Positions 26,138 through 35,293 are shown, counted from the first letter of the stretch. The stretch: DNA of 64,000 nucleotides from G021776435 sp046756245 (GCA_046756245.1 JBHHVZ010000003.1:7811-71810); one strand, 5' to 3'. The notes: generated by a model not told the origin, from the sequence alone. Made by a program: numbers and translations.

Positions 26138-27428
26138 GATCGGCGACCGTATGGTCGTGCACGATGCGCCAAGCGCCGTTGATGCGCTTCATCACCAGCG
26201 TGAACAGACCCGAATCGGCGACATCGCCGCGCTGCAGATCGTAGCGGCCGACGACGACCGCCACGTCGTGGCGCACAAGCTCGACTTCCATATTCCGGAA
26301 GCCAAGCCGCCCCATCGGGCCGTCGCCATAACGAGTGCGATATCGTTTCAGCGTCTGCGTCCAGCCTTTGGAAACCTCCGTACCCGACACAAAGCGCAAA
26401 TCGTCGCTGTTCCAGTAGGTCTGCATGAACCCTTCAAGGTCGCCTTCGTTCCAGGCGGCGGCCTGGGCGGCGAGCGTGGCGCGGATCACCTCCTGCACCG
26501 GACGCGGCTTTGACGGGCTTGAGGCGGCTTTTTCCGAAACGGCGGGCGGCGCAGCGGCGGGCGTCGGCTGGGTTACGGCGGCGACAGCCGGTTGCGGCGT
26601 CGGTTCAGCGCCGACAATCTTTTCAACAGGCTCGGGCGCCGGCCTGGCGGGCTCTGCGGATGTCTGCGCGGCGGGTTCGGGAGCCGGCGCGGCGCTTACC
26701 GGCGCAGCTTCCGGCGCGGACGTCTGCGGCGCTTCTTCAAGCACTTCATTCAGCTTTTCGGCGAGCGCATCCGGCGCGGTTTCCGAAGCGGGCGCCGGCT
26801 GAGGTTCAGCCGCGGGCTGCGCAACCGCAGCGCTCGCCGGCGTCTGTGCGGCGACTTCCGTCGCCGCCGTCGCGGCGGGTTCGGGAGCCGGCGCGGCGCT
26901 TACCGGCGCAGCTTCCGGCGCGGACGTCTGCGGCGCTTCTTCAAGCACTTCATTCAGCTTTTCGGCGAGCGCATCCGGCGCGGTTTCCGAAGCGGGCGCC
27001 GGCTGAGGTTCAGCCGCGGGCTGCGCAACCGCAGCGCTCGCCGGCGTCTGCGCGGCGACTTCCGTCGCCGCCGTCGCGGCGGCAGGCTCCGGCGCGCCGT
27101 TCTCAGGCTCAGGCGCCGCCGGCGCCGCCGTCAGCGAAGACGGCTCAACCGGCGCGCAGGAATAGCCTGAATCCGCCAGAATGCCGGCGAGTTCTCGCGC
27201 CTTTTCGGCGCAGAATTCGACATCATGGTTGGCGCGATAGGGCACGGACACATTGGCGCCGTCGTCGCGCGCATAGCGAACGTCGCATGCCTCGCCCACG
27301 GTTCCCGGCTCCAGCACTTCGATCTTGCGCGCATCCTCGCCCCGCGCACAGGCGATTTCGAAGGGTTCGGCGCGGGCGGCGCTCGCCGCCGCGACGGAAA
27401 CCGTGAGTATCAGGGCCAGACGTTTCAT
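26121..27428 (-). CDS. Exported Ala/Pro-rich repeat protein with C-terminal NTF2-like domain
   Basis: 435 residues. A signal peptide (about 1-19, ending ARA) is followed by a small cysteine-containing domain (FEIACARGEDARKIEVL to GYSCAPVE), a long Ala/Pro/Glu-rich linker, and a C-terminal SnoaL/DUF4440-type domain (about 325-430: AAQAAAWNEGDLEGFMQTYW, LRFVSGTEVSKGW, VVGRYDLQRG, WRIVHDHT). The linker contains two tandem 68-residue copies, each with the helix-like DALAEKLNEVLEEA. ATG 27428 has a strong GGAGGGGAG site; the longer frame to 27542 has no such support. Function unknown. Confidence 0.85.
   Translation of the reverse strand: MKRLALILTVSVAAASAARAEPFEIACARGEDARKIEVLEPGTVGEACDVRYARDDGANVSVPYRANHDVEFCAEKARELAGILADSGYSCAPVEPSSLTAAPAAPEPENGAPEPAAATAATEVAAQTPASAAVAQPAAEPQPAPASETAPDALAEKLNEVLEEAPQTSAPEAAPVSAAPAPEPAATAATEVAAQTPASAAVAQPAAEPQPAPASETAPDALAEKLNEVLEEAPQTSAPEAAPVSAAPAPEPAAQTSAEPARPAPEPVEKIVGAEPTPQPAVAAVTQPTPAAAPPAVSEKAASSPSKPRPVQEVIRATLAAQAAAWNEGDLEGFMQTYWNSDDLRFVSGTEVSKGWTQTLKRYRTRYGDGPMGRLGFRNMEVELVRHDVAVVVGRYDLQRGDVADSGLFTLVMKRINGAWRIVHDHTVADPKAAQ
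26671..27078 (-). repeat. Tandem 204-bp direct repeat within the gene at 26121
   Basis: Bases 26671-26874 and 26875-27078 are identical except for one position (T at 26847, C at 27051). The unit is 68 codons and keeps the reading frame. One pass through both copies by eye found no other difference, so the duplication is very recent or kept uniform by recombination. Confidence 0.95.
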
Positions 27429-27580
27429 CGCTCCCCTCCTTCGAATTCCGGTTGCGTCTTCGAACTGCATCAACATCGCCGCCGGGACGCACGCGCCAGG
27501 ATCGCCAAGCGCTTCTTCCTTAAACCGCGATTCTCGCGCCATCGGGGGCGCCGTCGCGGCATTCTCCGAAAACGGCGGCG

Positions 27581-28114
27581 CTAATTGGGCGGGGTTCGGC
27601 CCGCCGGGACAACCCTGTCAAGAATGACAAATTCGCAAGCATACTGATTTCGTTCGCTTTTTAAGCATTCTCCGGCTGCGGTTTCCCGCCATTCCTCGGC
27701 TTTGAGCGCCGGAAAACTCGATTCGCCTGCAACATGCGCTTTCACCCGGGTAAGGTAAATGCGCGTCGCAGCATCGATTGTCTGGGCGTAGATCTCGCCG
27801 CCGCCGATCACGCAAACCTCCTCGACGCCGCGCGCGTCTGCGCAGTCGTGCGCGCGCGCCAGCGCCGTTTCGAGGTTGCGCGCGATTATAACCCCTTCGG
27901 GCTGAAAATTTTCATCGCGCGTGACGACGATATTGTCGCGGCCAGGCAGCGGCTCGCCGATGCTTTCATAGGTCTTGCGGCCCATGATGACCGGCTTGCC
28001 CGTGGTTGCGCGCTTGAACCATTTGAGGTCGTCGCTGATGCGCCACGGCAGCGCGCCGGCGCTTCCAATGACGCCGTTTTCGGCGACCGCGGCGACCAGC
28101 GCAATCCGCGTCAT
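27581..28114 (-). CDS. folA: Dihydrofolate reductase
   Basis: NADPH-dependent reduction of dihydrofolate to tetrahydrofolate. 177 residues with the DHFR hallmarks: ALVAAVAENGVIG at the N-terminus, LPWRISDDLKWFKR with the substrate-binding acid, VIMGRKTYESIG, and VIGGGEIYAQTI. ATG 28114 overlaps the GNAT gene's TGA (ATGA), so translation is coupled; the upstream extension to 28234 lies in the GNAT gene. The protein carries a short C-terminal extension past the usual VILDR end. It follows thyA in the same operon, which makes metabolic sense because ThyA generates its substrate. Confidence 0.97.
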   Translation of the reverse strand: MTRIALVAAVAENGVIGSAGALPWRISDDLKWFKRATTGKPVIMGRKTYESIGEPLPGRDNIVVTRDENFQPEGVIIARNLETALARAHDCADARGVEEVCVIGGGEIYAQTIDAATRIYLTRVKAHVAGESSFPALKAEEWRETAAGECLKSERNQYACEFVILDRVVPAGRTPPN

Positions 28115-28602
28115 TGGCTTGAATCCTCCCGCGCCAATGCGGCGAGCGCGTCGCCCGTCAGCCGGTAGACCGTCCAGTCGTCCATAGCTTCGGCGCCGAG
28201 GGATTTGTAAAACGCAATCGACGGCGCGTTCCAATCAAGCACCCACCATTCGAGCCGGCCGCAGCCGTTCGCCTCGGCGATCGCAGCAAGCCGCGCAAGC
28301 AGCGCCTTGCCGATTCCCCGGCCGCGAAAGCTTTTACGCACAAAGAGGTCCTCGAGATAAACGCCGTGGCGACCGAGAAAGGTCGAATAGTTGAAGAAAT
28401 AAAGCGCGAAACCGCATTGAGCGCCGTTCCATTCGGCGATGAGAACGAAAGCTTTCGGGTTTTCGGCGAAGAGCGTCGCGCGCACGTTCTCGACCGTCGC
28501 CGTCACCTCATGGGCGAGCTTTTCATAGGCGGCCAACTCATGGATGAAGTCGAGAACGAGCTCGGCGTCTTCGTCGCCGGCTTCCCTGATGCGCAAGCTC
28601 AT
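28111..28602 (-). CDS. GNAT-family N-acetyltransferase
   Basis: 163 residues. The acetyl-CoA loop is FRGRGIGKALLARLAAIA (about 100-117), preceded by YLEDLFVRKSFRG and followed by RLEWWVLDWNAPSIAFYKSLGA; this pattern resembles the diamine acetyltransferase-like branch of GNAT enzymes (N-terminal IREAGDEDAELVLDFIHELAAYEKL). The acceptor is not known. It sits between thyA and folA with 4-nt overlaps on both sides, so it is part of that operon. Confidence 0.92.
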   Translation of the reverse strand: MSLRIREAGDEDAELVLDFIHELAAYEKLAHEVTATVENVRATLFAENPKAFVLIAEWNGAQCGFALYFFNYSTFLGRHGVYLEDLFVRKSFRGRGIGKALLARLAAIAEANGCGRLEWWVLDWNAPSIAFYKSLGAEAMDDWTVYRLTGDALAALAREDSSQ

Positions 28603-29393
28603 ACCGCCACCGTCGCCTTGATATGCGGATGAGCCTCGTAGCCTTCGAGAACGAAATCCTCATAGCGAAAGTCCGATATGTCGCTTACGTCGCGATTAAT
28701 GCGCATGCGCGGCAGGGGATAGGGCGCGCGTTGAAGCTGTGTTTTCGCCTGTTCTACATGGTTGAGATAAAGATGCGCGTCGCCGAGCGTATGGATGAAT
28801 TCGCCCGGACGCAGTCCTGTCACGCGCGCCATCATCTGGGTCAATAATGCGTAAGACGCAATGTTGAACGGAACGCCCAGAAAAATATCGGCCGAGCGCT
28901 GATAAAGCTGGCAGGAAAGCCGCCCCTCGGCGACAAAGAACTGGAACAGACAATGGCAGGGCTGCAGCGCCATCCGGTCGAGGTCGGCCGGATTCCAGGC
29001 GCTGACGACAAGGCGGCGCGAATTGGGATTGCGCTTGATCTCGCGGGCGACCCAGCCGATCTGATCGATGGTGCGGCCTTCCGGTGTTTCCCATCGCCGC
29101 CACTGCTTGCCGTAGACAGGACCGAGCTCGCCGCTCTCATCGGCCCACTTATCCCAGATCGAAACGCCGTTTTCCTTCAGGTAGCGAATGTTGGTTTCGC
29201 CTGACAGAAACCATAATAATTCGTGTACGATAGATTTTACGTGCAGCTTCTTGGTGGTCAGCACCGGAAAACCATCGTCGAGATCGAAGCGCATCCGCCA
29301 GCCGAAAACGGCGCGCGTGCCGACGCCCGTGCGGTCGCCGCGCTCGACGCCCTGTTCCATGACATGCCGCAAAAGATCGAGATATTGTCTCAT
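28599..29393 (-). CDS. thyA: Thymidylate synthase
   Basis: Folate-dependent dTMP synthesis. 264 residues, same length as E. coli ThyA. Catalytic Cys in ALQPCHCLFQFFV; dUMP-binding RSADIFLGVPFNIASYALL; N-terminal GDRTGVGTRAVFG; IHTLGDAHLYLNH near the C-terminus. First gene of the thyA-GNAT-folA operon. The 220-nt gap upstream separates it from the divergent DUF4153 gene. Confidence 0.98.
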   Translation of the reverse strand: MRQYLDLLRHVMEQGVERGDRTGVGTRAVFGWRMRFDLDDGFPVLTTKKLHVKSIVHELLWFLSGETNIRYLKENGVSIWDKWADESGELGPVYGKQWRRWETPEGRTIDQIGWVAREIKRNPNSRRLVVSAWNPADLDRMALQPCHCLFQFFVAEGRLSCQLYQRSADIFLGVPFNIASYALLTQMMARVTGLRPGEFIHTLGDAHLYLNHVEQAKTQLQRAPYPLPRMRINRDVSDISDFRYEDFVLEGYEAHPHIKATVAV

Positions 29394-29613
29394 TCCCGCC
29401 GAATCTCCTGCTTATTCGTCGAGCATAGCCGACAGGGCGGGCGCGTCACGGGCTGTTTGTCCCCACGGGCCGGTGCTAGAGTGGGCCGCCCGCGCCGGGG
29501 GGCGCGGCCCGCCGGCGAAGGCCGGCGAAAAGATAATCCTGTCGCGCGCGGGCCGGAAATATCAGTTTGCGCGCCTTTGCGCGCGGGCCGCGCGGCCTGA
29601 AAGGGGAATCGCG

Positions 29614-31134
29614 ATGATCATGGGCGCACGCAACCGCACGCCGCTGAGAGGCCTTGCGCTGCAGGGATTCGTCATCGGCCTCGTCACTGGTTTGATCGTT
29701 TACGCCATCGCCGAATACTGGGTCGATGAAGTCGCCAATCCGCAACTGCCGGCGACAGTTCTCTTTTTCGTCGTCTCGGGCGCGCTTGCATTCCTGTTGC
29801 TGGCTGAGAAGCGGCGGTTAACCGGCGCGCTTGCAGCCGCGCTGGCCATTGCAGGGATCATCGCCGTTCCCGATTATTTCATGATGGGAGCGGCCGACGG
29901 CGATGGACGCAACCTGACCGAATTTCCCGCCATCTTCTGGTTTGGGCTGTCGGGCCCGATCGTCGCCTATCTATTGACGACGCTCGCCAAAGCGGCTCAG
30001 GAGGAAGGCGCCCCGCCGCCTTATTCGGCGGTTTTCTTTCATGGACTGACATTGCCGCTGATTGTCGCCGGCGCCGCGCTGTTTGCGTTGCTGGCGATCG
30101 TTCTTCTGTTCGCCTGGGCGGCGCTTCTGAAATCGATGGACGTTTCTTTCTTTCATGAAACGTTTCAGGAGCCGTGGTTCATGCTGCCGTTTCTGGGCGC
30201 CGTCGGCGGACTGTCGACGGCGATGATGCGCGGGCAGGATGCGGTTCTCGGCGCGCTTCGGCTTATTCTGCTGCTGTTCTGCCGGATCGCCATTCCGATC
30301 ATGGCTGTTTTCTCGGTGACGTTTATCGTCGTGCTGGCGACCAACGGAACCGCCGCGATTGTCGACAAGCCCTATCCCGGCGCGATCATGCTCGGGCTGG
30401 CGTTCGCGGCCATGCTGATTTTCAACGGCGTCTATCAGAACGGCGAAGGCGGCCCGCCGGGTCTGTGGCTGCGGATACCGACCCTTGTCACGCTGGCCAG
30501 CTTTCCGGTTTACGCCGGCGTCGCCGCCTGGGCGTTCTGGCTCAGGGTCGACCAGTACGGCCTGACGCCTGGGCGCGTCGCCGGCGTCGCCATGACCGGA
30601 CTCGCGGCAGCCTACAGCCTCGTCTGCATCGCCGGGATCGTGTCGGAGTTTACCTGGCGCACCGACCGATGGATGCCGCTGGTCGCGCCGATCAACACGG
30701 CGATGACCCTGTTGTGGATCGTCGTTTTGATTGCGCTCGCTACGCCTGTCCTCGACCCCTGGGCGCTGTCCGCGCACAGCCAGTACGCCCGACTCGCCGA
30801 CGGCGAACTCGATGCGACGGAATTCGACTACGGCTATCTGCGCTTCAGACTGGGCGCGCACGGCGAAAAGGCGCTCGACAGATTGCTCGCTCTTGAAGAT
30901 CATCCGCAAGCGGTTGAAATACGCAGGGGCGTCGAACGCGCCCGCGCGGCGCCGAATTACTGGACGTATGAGCATGGCGATCGGGAAGCGCCGCGCCCGG
31001 CGCCGCATGAAAAAGACAGCAGCGGGCCGATGGATCTCGAGCTTAACCCGAAAGGCGCGAACGCCGAGCCTGATGATTCTTCACACGCGCCGGCGCAAGA
31101 CGAAGAAAACAGCGGCGATCCTGGAATGCCGTAG
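29614..31134 (+). CDS. DUF4153 family membrane protein
   Basis: 506-residue polytopic inner-membrane protein with about 11-12 hydrophobic segments and a polar C-terminal tail of about 100 residues. The DUF4153 features are present: FQEPWFMLPFLGAVGG-like loop, DQYGLTPGRVAGVAM, and the post-membrane DPWALSAHSQYARLADGELDATEFDY with FRLGAHGEKALDRL. ATG 29614 follows AAGGGGAATCGC; an ATG six bases on is possible. The reading frame opens further upstream but that part is antisense to thyA and is discarded. Function unknown. Confidence 0.85.
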   Translation: MIMGARNRTPLRGLALQGFVIGLVTGLIVYAIAEYWVDEVANPQLPATVLFFVVSGALAFLLLAEKRRLTGALAAALAIAGIIAVPDYFMMGAADGDGRNLTEFPAIFWFGLSGPIVAYLLTTLAKAAQEEGAPPPYSAVFFHGLTLPLIVAGAALFALLAIVLLFAWAALLKSMDVSFFHETFQEPWFMLPFLGAVGGLSTAMMRGQDAVLGALRLILLLFCRIAIPIMAVFSVTFIVVLATNGTAAIVDKPYPGAIMLGLAFAAMLIFNGVYQNGEGGPPGLWLRIPTLVTLASFPVYAGVAAWAFWLRVDQYGLTPGRVAGVAMTGLAAAYSLVCIAGIVSEFTWRTDRWMPLVAPINTAMTLLWIVVLIALATPVLDPWALSAHSQYARLADGELDATEFDYGYLRFRLGAHGEKALDRLLALEDHPQAVEIRRGVERARAAPNYWTYEHGDREAPRPAPHEKDSSGPMDLELNPKGANAEPDDSSHAPAQDEENSGDPGMP

Positions 31135-31158
31135 GCCTGTTGAAATTCAACGTTTCCC

Positions 31159-31205
31159 TGTCATCCCGGAGCCCCGCCGCAAGGTGCGGAACCCGGAATG
31201 ACAGA
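31159..31205. repeat. Short inverted repeat CTGTCATCCCGG / CCGGAATGACAG
   Basis: Arms CTGTCATCCCGG (31159-31170) and CCGGAATGACAG (31194-31205) enclose GAGCCCCGCCGCAAGGTGCGG-like sequence that can also pair (CCGC/GCGG). It lies between the convergent DUF4153 and dehydratase genes. Variants of GTCATCCCGG appear again at 61541 and 63989, pointing to a dispersed element family. Confidence 0.65.
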
Positions 31206-31242
31206 GGAGATTCAAAATACAATAGATCCCCTAACCCGCGTC

Positions 31243-32253
31243 TCAGCCAAACCGTTCAAGAATCGACGCAAACAGCGGCGGATCGACATTGCCGCCCGAA
31301 AGCGTCAACGCGACGGTCTTGCCGCTTGCGTCGAACTTGCCCGTGAGAATGGCGGCGAGCGCTACGGCGCCGCCCGGCTCAAGCACGAGTTTCAGATATT
31401 TGAAGGCGTAGACGATCGCGCGCGCAACCTCGTCTTCGCTGATGGAAAGTCCGCCCTTCACCAGCCGCCGCATTATCGGCAGCGTCAGCGCGCCCGGCGC
31501 CGGCGTGGCGAGCGCGTCGCAGATCGTACGCTTCGCAATGTCGACCGAATAGGTCTCGCCGTCGCGGATCGACGCCCAGGTTTCGTCGAAGCCTTCCGGC
31601 TCGGCGATCCATATTTCCGTGTCCGGAGAAACTTCTTCGAAGATCGTCGCACAGCCCGAAGTCAGCCCGCCGCCGCCGCAACAGATGATGAAGGCGTCAA
31701 GCTCGGCGCCCATCGTTGCGGCGTCCTCGGCGGTTTCGAGACCGACCGTGCCCTGCCCTTCGATGATCGCAACATGATCGTAAGAAGGCGCGAGCGCCAT
31801 TCTGCGCTCCTCAGCGAGCGCGCGGCCGATCGCCTCGCGATCCTCGCTGTAGCGATCATAAGGAATGATCTCGGCCCCGTAGCCGCGCACTTTTTCGACC
31901 TTCGACTGCGGCGCGTCGGTCGGCATGACGATGACGGCGGACGTGTTGAAATGGCGGGCGGCGCGCGCCACGCCCTGCCCATGGTTCCCAGACGACCATG
32001 CGAGCACGCCGCGCGCGCGTTCTTCCGGCGTTAATTGCGCGATGAGGTTGTACGCGCCGCGAAACTTGAATGAGCCGCAATGCTGGAGAACTTCAGGCTT
32101 TAAAAGGATCCGGCCGCCGGCCGTCTCGTTCAGCACGTCGGATTCAATGAACGGCGTCCTGACGGCGAGGCCTTCGAGGCGCGCCGCCGCGCGCCGCACG
32201 CCCGCCGCTGAAATTGTTTTTTCGGCGCTGTCGCCGACATTTTCTGTCGCCAT
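31243..32253 (-). CDS. Threonine/serine dehydratase-like PLP enzyme
   Basis: Fold-type II PLP enzyme of the threonine dehydratase / serine racemase group. 336 residues: the Schiff-base Lys in CGSFKFRGAYN, ASN-like loop SSGNHGQGVARAARHF, and the phosphate-binding glycine loop CCGGGGLTSG. It lacks the C-terminal ACT regulatory domain of biosynthetic IlvA, so it resembles catabolic TdcB-like or serine racemase-like members. ATG 32253 or GTG 32256 are both possible behind GGAG. Substrate (Thr, Ser, or hydroxyaspartate) is not decided by sequence. Confidence 0.9.
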   Translation of the reverse strand: MATENVGDSAEKTISAAGVRRAAARLEGLAVRTPFIESDVLNETAGGRILLKPEVLQHCGSFKFRGAYNLIAQLTPEERARGVLAWSSGNHGQGVARAARHFNTSAVIVMPTDAPQSKVEKVRGYGAEIIPYDRYSEDREAIGRALAEERRMALAPSYDHVAIIEGQGTVGLETAEDAATMGAELDAFIICCGGGGLTSGCATIFEEVSPDTEIWIAEPEGFDETWASIRDGETYSVDIAKRTICDALATPAPGALTLPIMRRLVKGGLSISEDEVARAIVYAFKYLKLVLEPGGAVALAAILTGKFDASGKTVALTLSGGNVDPPLFASILERFG

Positions 32254-32354
32254 CACTTGAACTCCGCTTCACCGCGCCGAACGCCATGAAACTACCGCAT
32301 AAAGTCGGCCTCAAATGGGCGCAAGTGCGGCGAAAGCGGTGCGCGACGGCAGAG

Positions 32355-33281
32355 TCATGCAGCCCTCTCCGTTTCGCCCGAGAGATAGCGATAGGCGACT
32401 CCGCTCGCAACCGTCCACATCGCCGTATAAACGATCGTAAATAAATAGTTTGCTAGGGCGAACAGCCAGAAACCGGGACGCGCCATGTTCCATTGATCGC
32501 GCTGCATTTCCAGTATGCGTCGGCTGATTTCCTGTTGCGCCGCCTCGTCCTGTCCGGCCGCGATCATTTCGCCGATGAACTGAAAATAGTCAGCAGCGAT
32601 GAAAATCATAAAGACCGACGCGACGACGATTATGGCGACGCCCCACAGGATCCAGTAGACGAGCAATCCCAATGCATTTCCTTTCGTGACCCGCCAGGAT
32701 TCCGGAATGCCGAGACTGCGCGACCCGATCGCGGCCGGGAAAAACACCGACAGCCGCAGGAGGAACCAGATGAATATGGAAACAAAAGCGACAACAAGGA
32801 GTAAAGTAATGATTCCGCCGACCTGCGTCCCAACGACTCCCGAAACATATGCGAGCACAAGGACCGCCAGAAAGCCGACGACAGAAAGGAATACAATCAT
32901 AATCAGGTATAGAATGTAGGCGATGAGAACGCGAAACTCGTCGCCGAAAAATTGAAAATAGAAGGGAAGCGCGGGCGCCTCGCCGCGCACCACATGCCGA
33001 AGGACGCCGGCGATCATCATCGGATAAACGATCGCCATCAGCAGATAGAGCCAACCGACCGATTTCATCATCGGGCCAAGCGCTTCGAACACTTTGGAAG
33101 GATCCTCGCCCTCGCCGATCGTCGAAAATTGCATTTGCGCGTCGAGCATGGACGGCATGAAGTAGGCATAGGCCGCCATCAGCAGCAGCGTCGGCAGCCA
33201 GAGTATTTTGAAAACAGTCAACGGATGGGCCGCCAGATAGGCCCAGCCGGCCAGAAACGCCTTGAAAATAGGTAACTTCAT
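32355..33281 (-). CDS. Integral membrane protein of unknown function
   Basis: 308 residues with about six TM segments. It begins PIFKAFLAGWAYLAAHPLTVFKILWLPTLLL, an arrangement seen in uncharacterised YciC-like or glycerophosphodiesterase-membrane-domain-like proteins, with an IPESWRVTKGNALGLL stretch before the fifth TM that recurs in such proteins. No catalytic motif is visible. ATG 33281 follows GGGAGGGCGAAA, a good ribosome site. Neighbours give no functional hint. Confidence 0.8.
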   Translation of the reverse strand: MKLPIFKAFLAGWAYLAAHPLTVFKILWLPTLLLMAAYAYFMPSMLDAQMQFSTIGEGEDPSKVFEALGPMMKSVGWLYLLMAIVYPMMIAGVLRHVVRGEAPALPFYFQFFGDEFRVLIAYILYLIMIVFLSVVGFLAVLVLAYVSGVVGTQVGGIITLLLVVAFVSIFIWFLLRLSVFFPAAIGSRSLGIPESWRVTKGNALGLLVYWILWGVAIIVVASVFMIFIAADYFQFIGEMIAAGQDEAAQQEISRRILEMQRDQWNMARPGFWLFALANYLFTIVYTAMWTVASGVAYRYLSGETERAA

Positions 33282-33416
33282 TTTCGCCCTCCCGACTTCG
33301 CTTCGCACAGCCCGCGCACGGAGCATGATCGCATTCCAACCCTACCGTGCTTTTCCGCGCCGGAACAGGCCGCAATCCCGGCGCCAGACAGGAACGATGC
33401 ACGGCCTTTCTTCGCG

Positions 33417-33809
33417 CTATTGACCGGCCGCCGGCTCCCAGAGTTCGACCTTGCGCCCCTCGGGGTCGATGACCCAGCCGAACCGGCCGATGCCTTCCAT
33501 TTCCTCGATCTTGTCCTCGACCTTGCAGCCGGCGGCGCGGAGCCTGGCGAGCAGACCGTCAAGATCGTCGACGCGGAAATTGACCATGTACGGCGCGACG
33601 CTCGGGTTGAAATACTCGGTATCCTGTTCGAACAGGCCAAATACGGATGATGCGATTTTTTCCGGTTCATCATATTCGCGCCATTTCAGAACGGATCCAA
33701 CGAACTGATCGTTCGATTCAAGCCCCAGATGTTCGGCGTACCATTGCATCAGCTTTTTTGGATCGCGCGACTTCATGAAGACGCCGCCGATGCCTGTCGC
33801 TCTGGCCAT
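33417..33809 (-). CDS. VOC/glyoxalase-superfamily protein
   Basis: 130 residues forming one vicinal-oxygen-chelate module pair: GIGGVFMKSRDPKKLMQWYAEHLGL, VNFRVDDLDGLLARLRAAG, and GRFGWVIDPEGRKVELWEP. The second half ends with the metal-ligand Glu position (VELWEP), whereas the first His is not obvious. ATG 33809 follows AGGAGAACGATT; upstream sequence to 33881 overlaps uppP and is rejected. Substrate unknown. Confidence 0.87.
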   Translation of the reverse strand: MARATGIGGVFMKSRDPKKLMQWYAEHLGLESNDQFVGSVLKWREYDEPEKIASSVFGLFEQDTEYFNPSVAPYMVNFRVDDLDGLLARLRAAGCKVEDKIEEMEGIGRFGWVIDPEGRKVELWEPAAGQ

Positions 33810-33846
33810 AATCGTTCTCCTGATTGAATCGGCAAGGTACGAGCAA

Positions 33847-34659
33847 TCAACGTCCGAGAGCAATATAGGCGAAAATCGCAAGACCGACGCCGATGCGATA
33901 CCAGCCGAAGGGTCTCAGACCGTAGCGTCCGACAAAGGCGATAAAGGTTTTGACCACGATATAGGCGACGAGGAACGATACCACGAACCCGATAGCGATA
34001 TCCGAAGCTGCGTCGACGCTCAAAACGTTGCGGTTCTTGTAGAGATCATAGACAGTCGCGGCGAGCATAGTCGGCACCGCGAGATAGAAAGTGAACGCCG
34101 CGCCCGCTTTACGCTCAACGCCAAGCAGCATGCCGCCCAGAATGGTCGCCCCCGAACGCGATACGCCGGGAACCAGCGAGAGAACCTGGCACAGTCCAAT
34201 CTGGAAGCATTTCCATAACGGCAAATGATCGCCGTCGTCATAGCGCGGCGGCGGCGCCATCCGTTCAAGAACCAAAATGAGCACGCCGCCGACGGTCAGC
34301 GTCGTCGCGATGACGGTCAGCGAAATCGAGGGGTCGAACAGCACGTTTTTTATGAAACCGTGAAGCAGGAAGCCGGCGACGGCCGAAGGCAAAAAGGCGA
34401 TGAAAACGCCGAGCGCGAACTGGCGCGCCTCCGGTTTCGTCGGCAGACCGATAAACGCATCCCAGAATTTCCGCCAATAGACGACGACGACGGCGAGAAT
34501 GGCGCCGAACTGAATGACGATTGGGAAAACCTCGCCCGGCGGGTGGAAGCCGAGCACCTGCTCGGCGACGAGAAGATGCGCCGTCGAGGACACGGGCAGA
34601 AACTCGGTCAGGCCCTCGATGACGCCGAGCAATAGAACCAGAAGCAGCGTAATCAACAT
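33847..34659 (-). CDS. uppP: Undecaprenyl-diphosphatase
   Basis: BacA-type phosphatase that recycles the lipid carrier for cell-wall synthesis in the inner membrane. 270 residues with about eight TM segments. Both signature motifs are present: EGLTEFLPVSSTAHL (about 15-29) and PGVSRSGATILGGML. Length is normal. The start at 34659 lies about 140 nt from the RNase P RNA 3' end, both on the minus strand. Confidence 0.97.
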   Translation of the reverse strand: MLITLLLVLLLGVIEGLTEFLPVSSTAHLLVAEQVLGFHPPGEVFPIVIQFGAILAVVVVYWRKFWDAFIGLPTKPEARQFALGVFIAFLPSAVAGFLLHGFIKNVLFDPSISLTVIATTLTVGGVLILVLERMAPPPRYDDGDHLPLWKCFQIGLCQVLSLVPGVSRSGATILGGMLLGVERKAGAAFTFYLAVPTMLAATVYDLYKNRNVLSVDAASDIAIGFVVSFLVAYIVVKTFIAFVGRYGLRPFGWYRIGVGLAIFAYIALGR

Positions 34660-34787
34660 TCAGCGGGACTCGCGAGAGGAGGTTTGACGAAAAAAAGGCT
34701 AGCGGGAATGACAGACGGGATGATCAGCATGGCGTTTCGATACGCTGCTTCGCGCCGAGATGGCCATGAAAAAACGACGAATTGAAG

Positions 34788-34802
34788 AATGAAAAAAAAG
34801 CG
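34788..34802 (-). terminator. T-run ending the RNase P RNA
   Basis: On the minus strand the 3' half of the P1 helix (GGCCGTCTGAC) runs into GCTTTTTTTTC. The P1 stem followed by eight T residues would work as an intrinsic terminator and defines the RNA 3' end. Confidence 0.6.
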
Positions 34803-35200
34803 TCAGACGGCCTGTAAGCCGGGTTCTGTCTTTCGTTTCTCCGGAGAGAAGCGAAAGGACGGCCATTCATCTGGGAAGACGCTTGCACGCCTCCTCAAGC
34901 AACCAACCCGGACGGCTCGGCGCGAAGACCCGCCTGCTGTCGCCAGCGCGCCGTCCCTATTCGGTCTTGCTCCGGGCGGGGCTTGCCATGCCTGCATTGT
35001 CGCCAACGCAGCGGTGCGCTCTTACCGCACCTTTTCACCCTTGCCGCGCCAACGCCCGAAGGCGAAGGCGGGCGGTCCGTTCTCTGTGGCGCTTTCCCTC
35101 AGGTCGCCCTGGCCGGGCGTTACCCGGCGCCCTGTCTCCGCGGAGCCCGGACTTTCCTCGAAGGCCTTGCGGCCCTCGCGGCCGCCCGGCCGTCTGACCG
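34800..35200 (-). ncRNA. rnpB: RNase P RNA, bacterial class A
   Basis: Catalytic RNA of RNase P, which trims tRNA 5' ends. On the minus strand the 5' end GTCAGACGGCC (from 35198) pairs with GGCCGTCTGAC (ending 34802) to form P1. Universal core sequences follow in order: GAGGAAAGTCCGGGCTCC near the 5' end, the GGTAAGAGCGCACC block in the middle (about 35020-35050), and AGACAGAACCCGGCTTACAG at the 3' end. Total about 400 nt, normal for class A. End positions are good to a few bases. Confidence 0.95.
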
Positions 35201-35204
35201 GGAA

Positions 35205-35233
35205 GATGTGTCCTTTGAGGCGGCGGAGGTCAA
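35205..35233 (-). promoter_or_regulatory. Candidate rnpB promoter
   Basis: TTGACC (35233-35228, minus strand) lies 17 nt from CACATC (35210-35205). Initiation about 7 nt later would start at the P1 helix of RNase P RNA near 35198. The -35 is good and the -10 is weak, as is usual in high-GC alphaproteobacteria. Confidence 0.5.
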
Positions 35234-35293
35234 GACCGCGGGGCGCAGGTCTGCTTCGACAGCCGGCGTCCGTCAGCGTAGACTTCTGGGACG

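Noticed and set aside
26510..27406. Long Arg/Pro-rich plus-strand frames over the repeat gene
   Set aside because: They mirror the Ala/Pro repeat of the minus-strand gene; that gene has a signal peptide, a strong ribosome site and a recognisable C-terminal domain.
33278..33673. 131-residue minus-strand frame overlapping the VOC gene
   Set aside because: Serine/arginine-rich out-of-frame shadow; the VOC frame has the family motifs and a good ribosome site.
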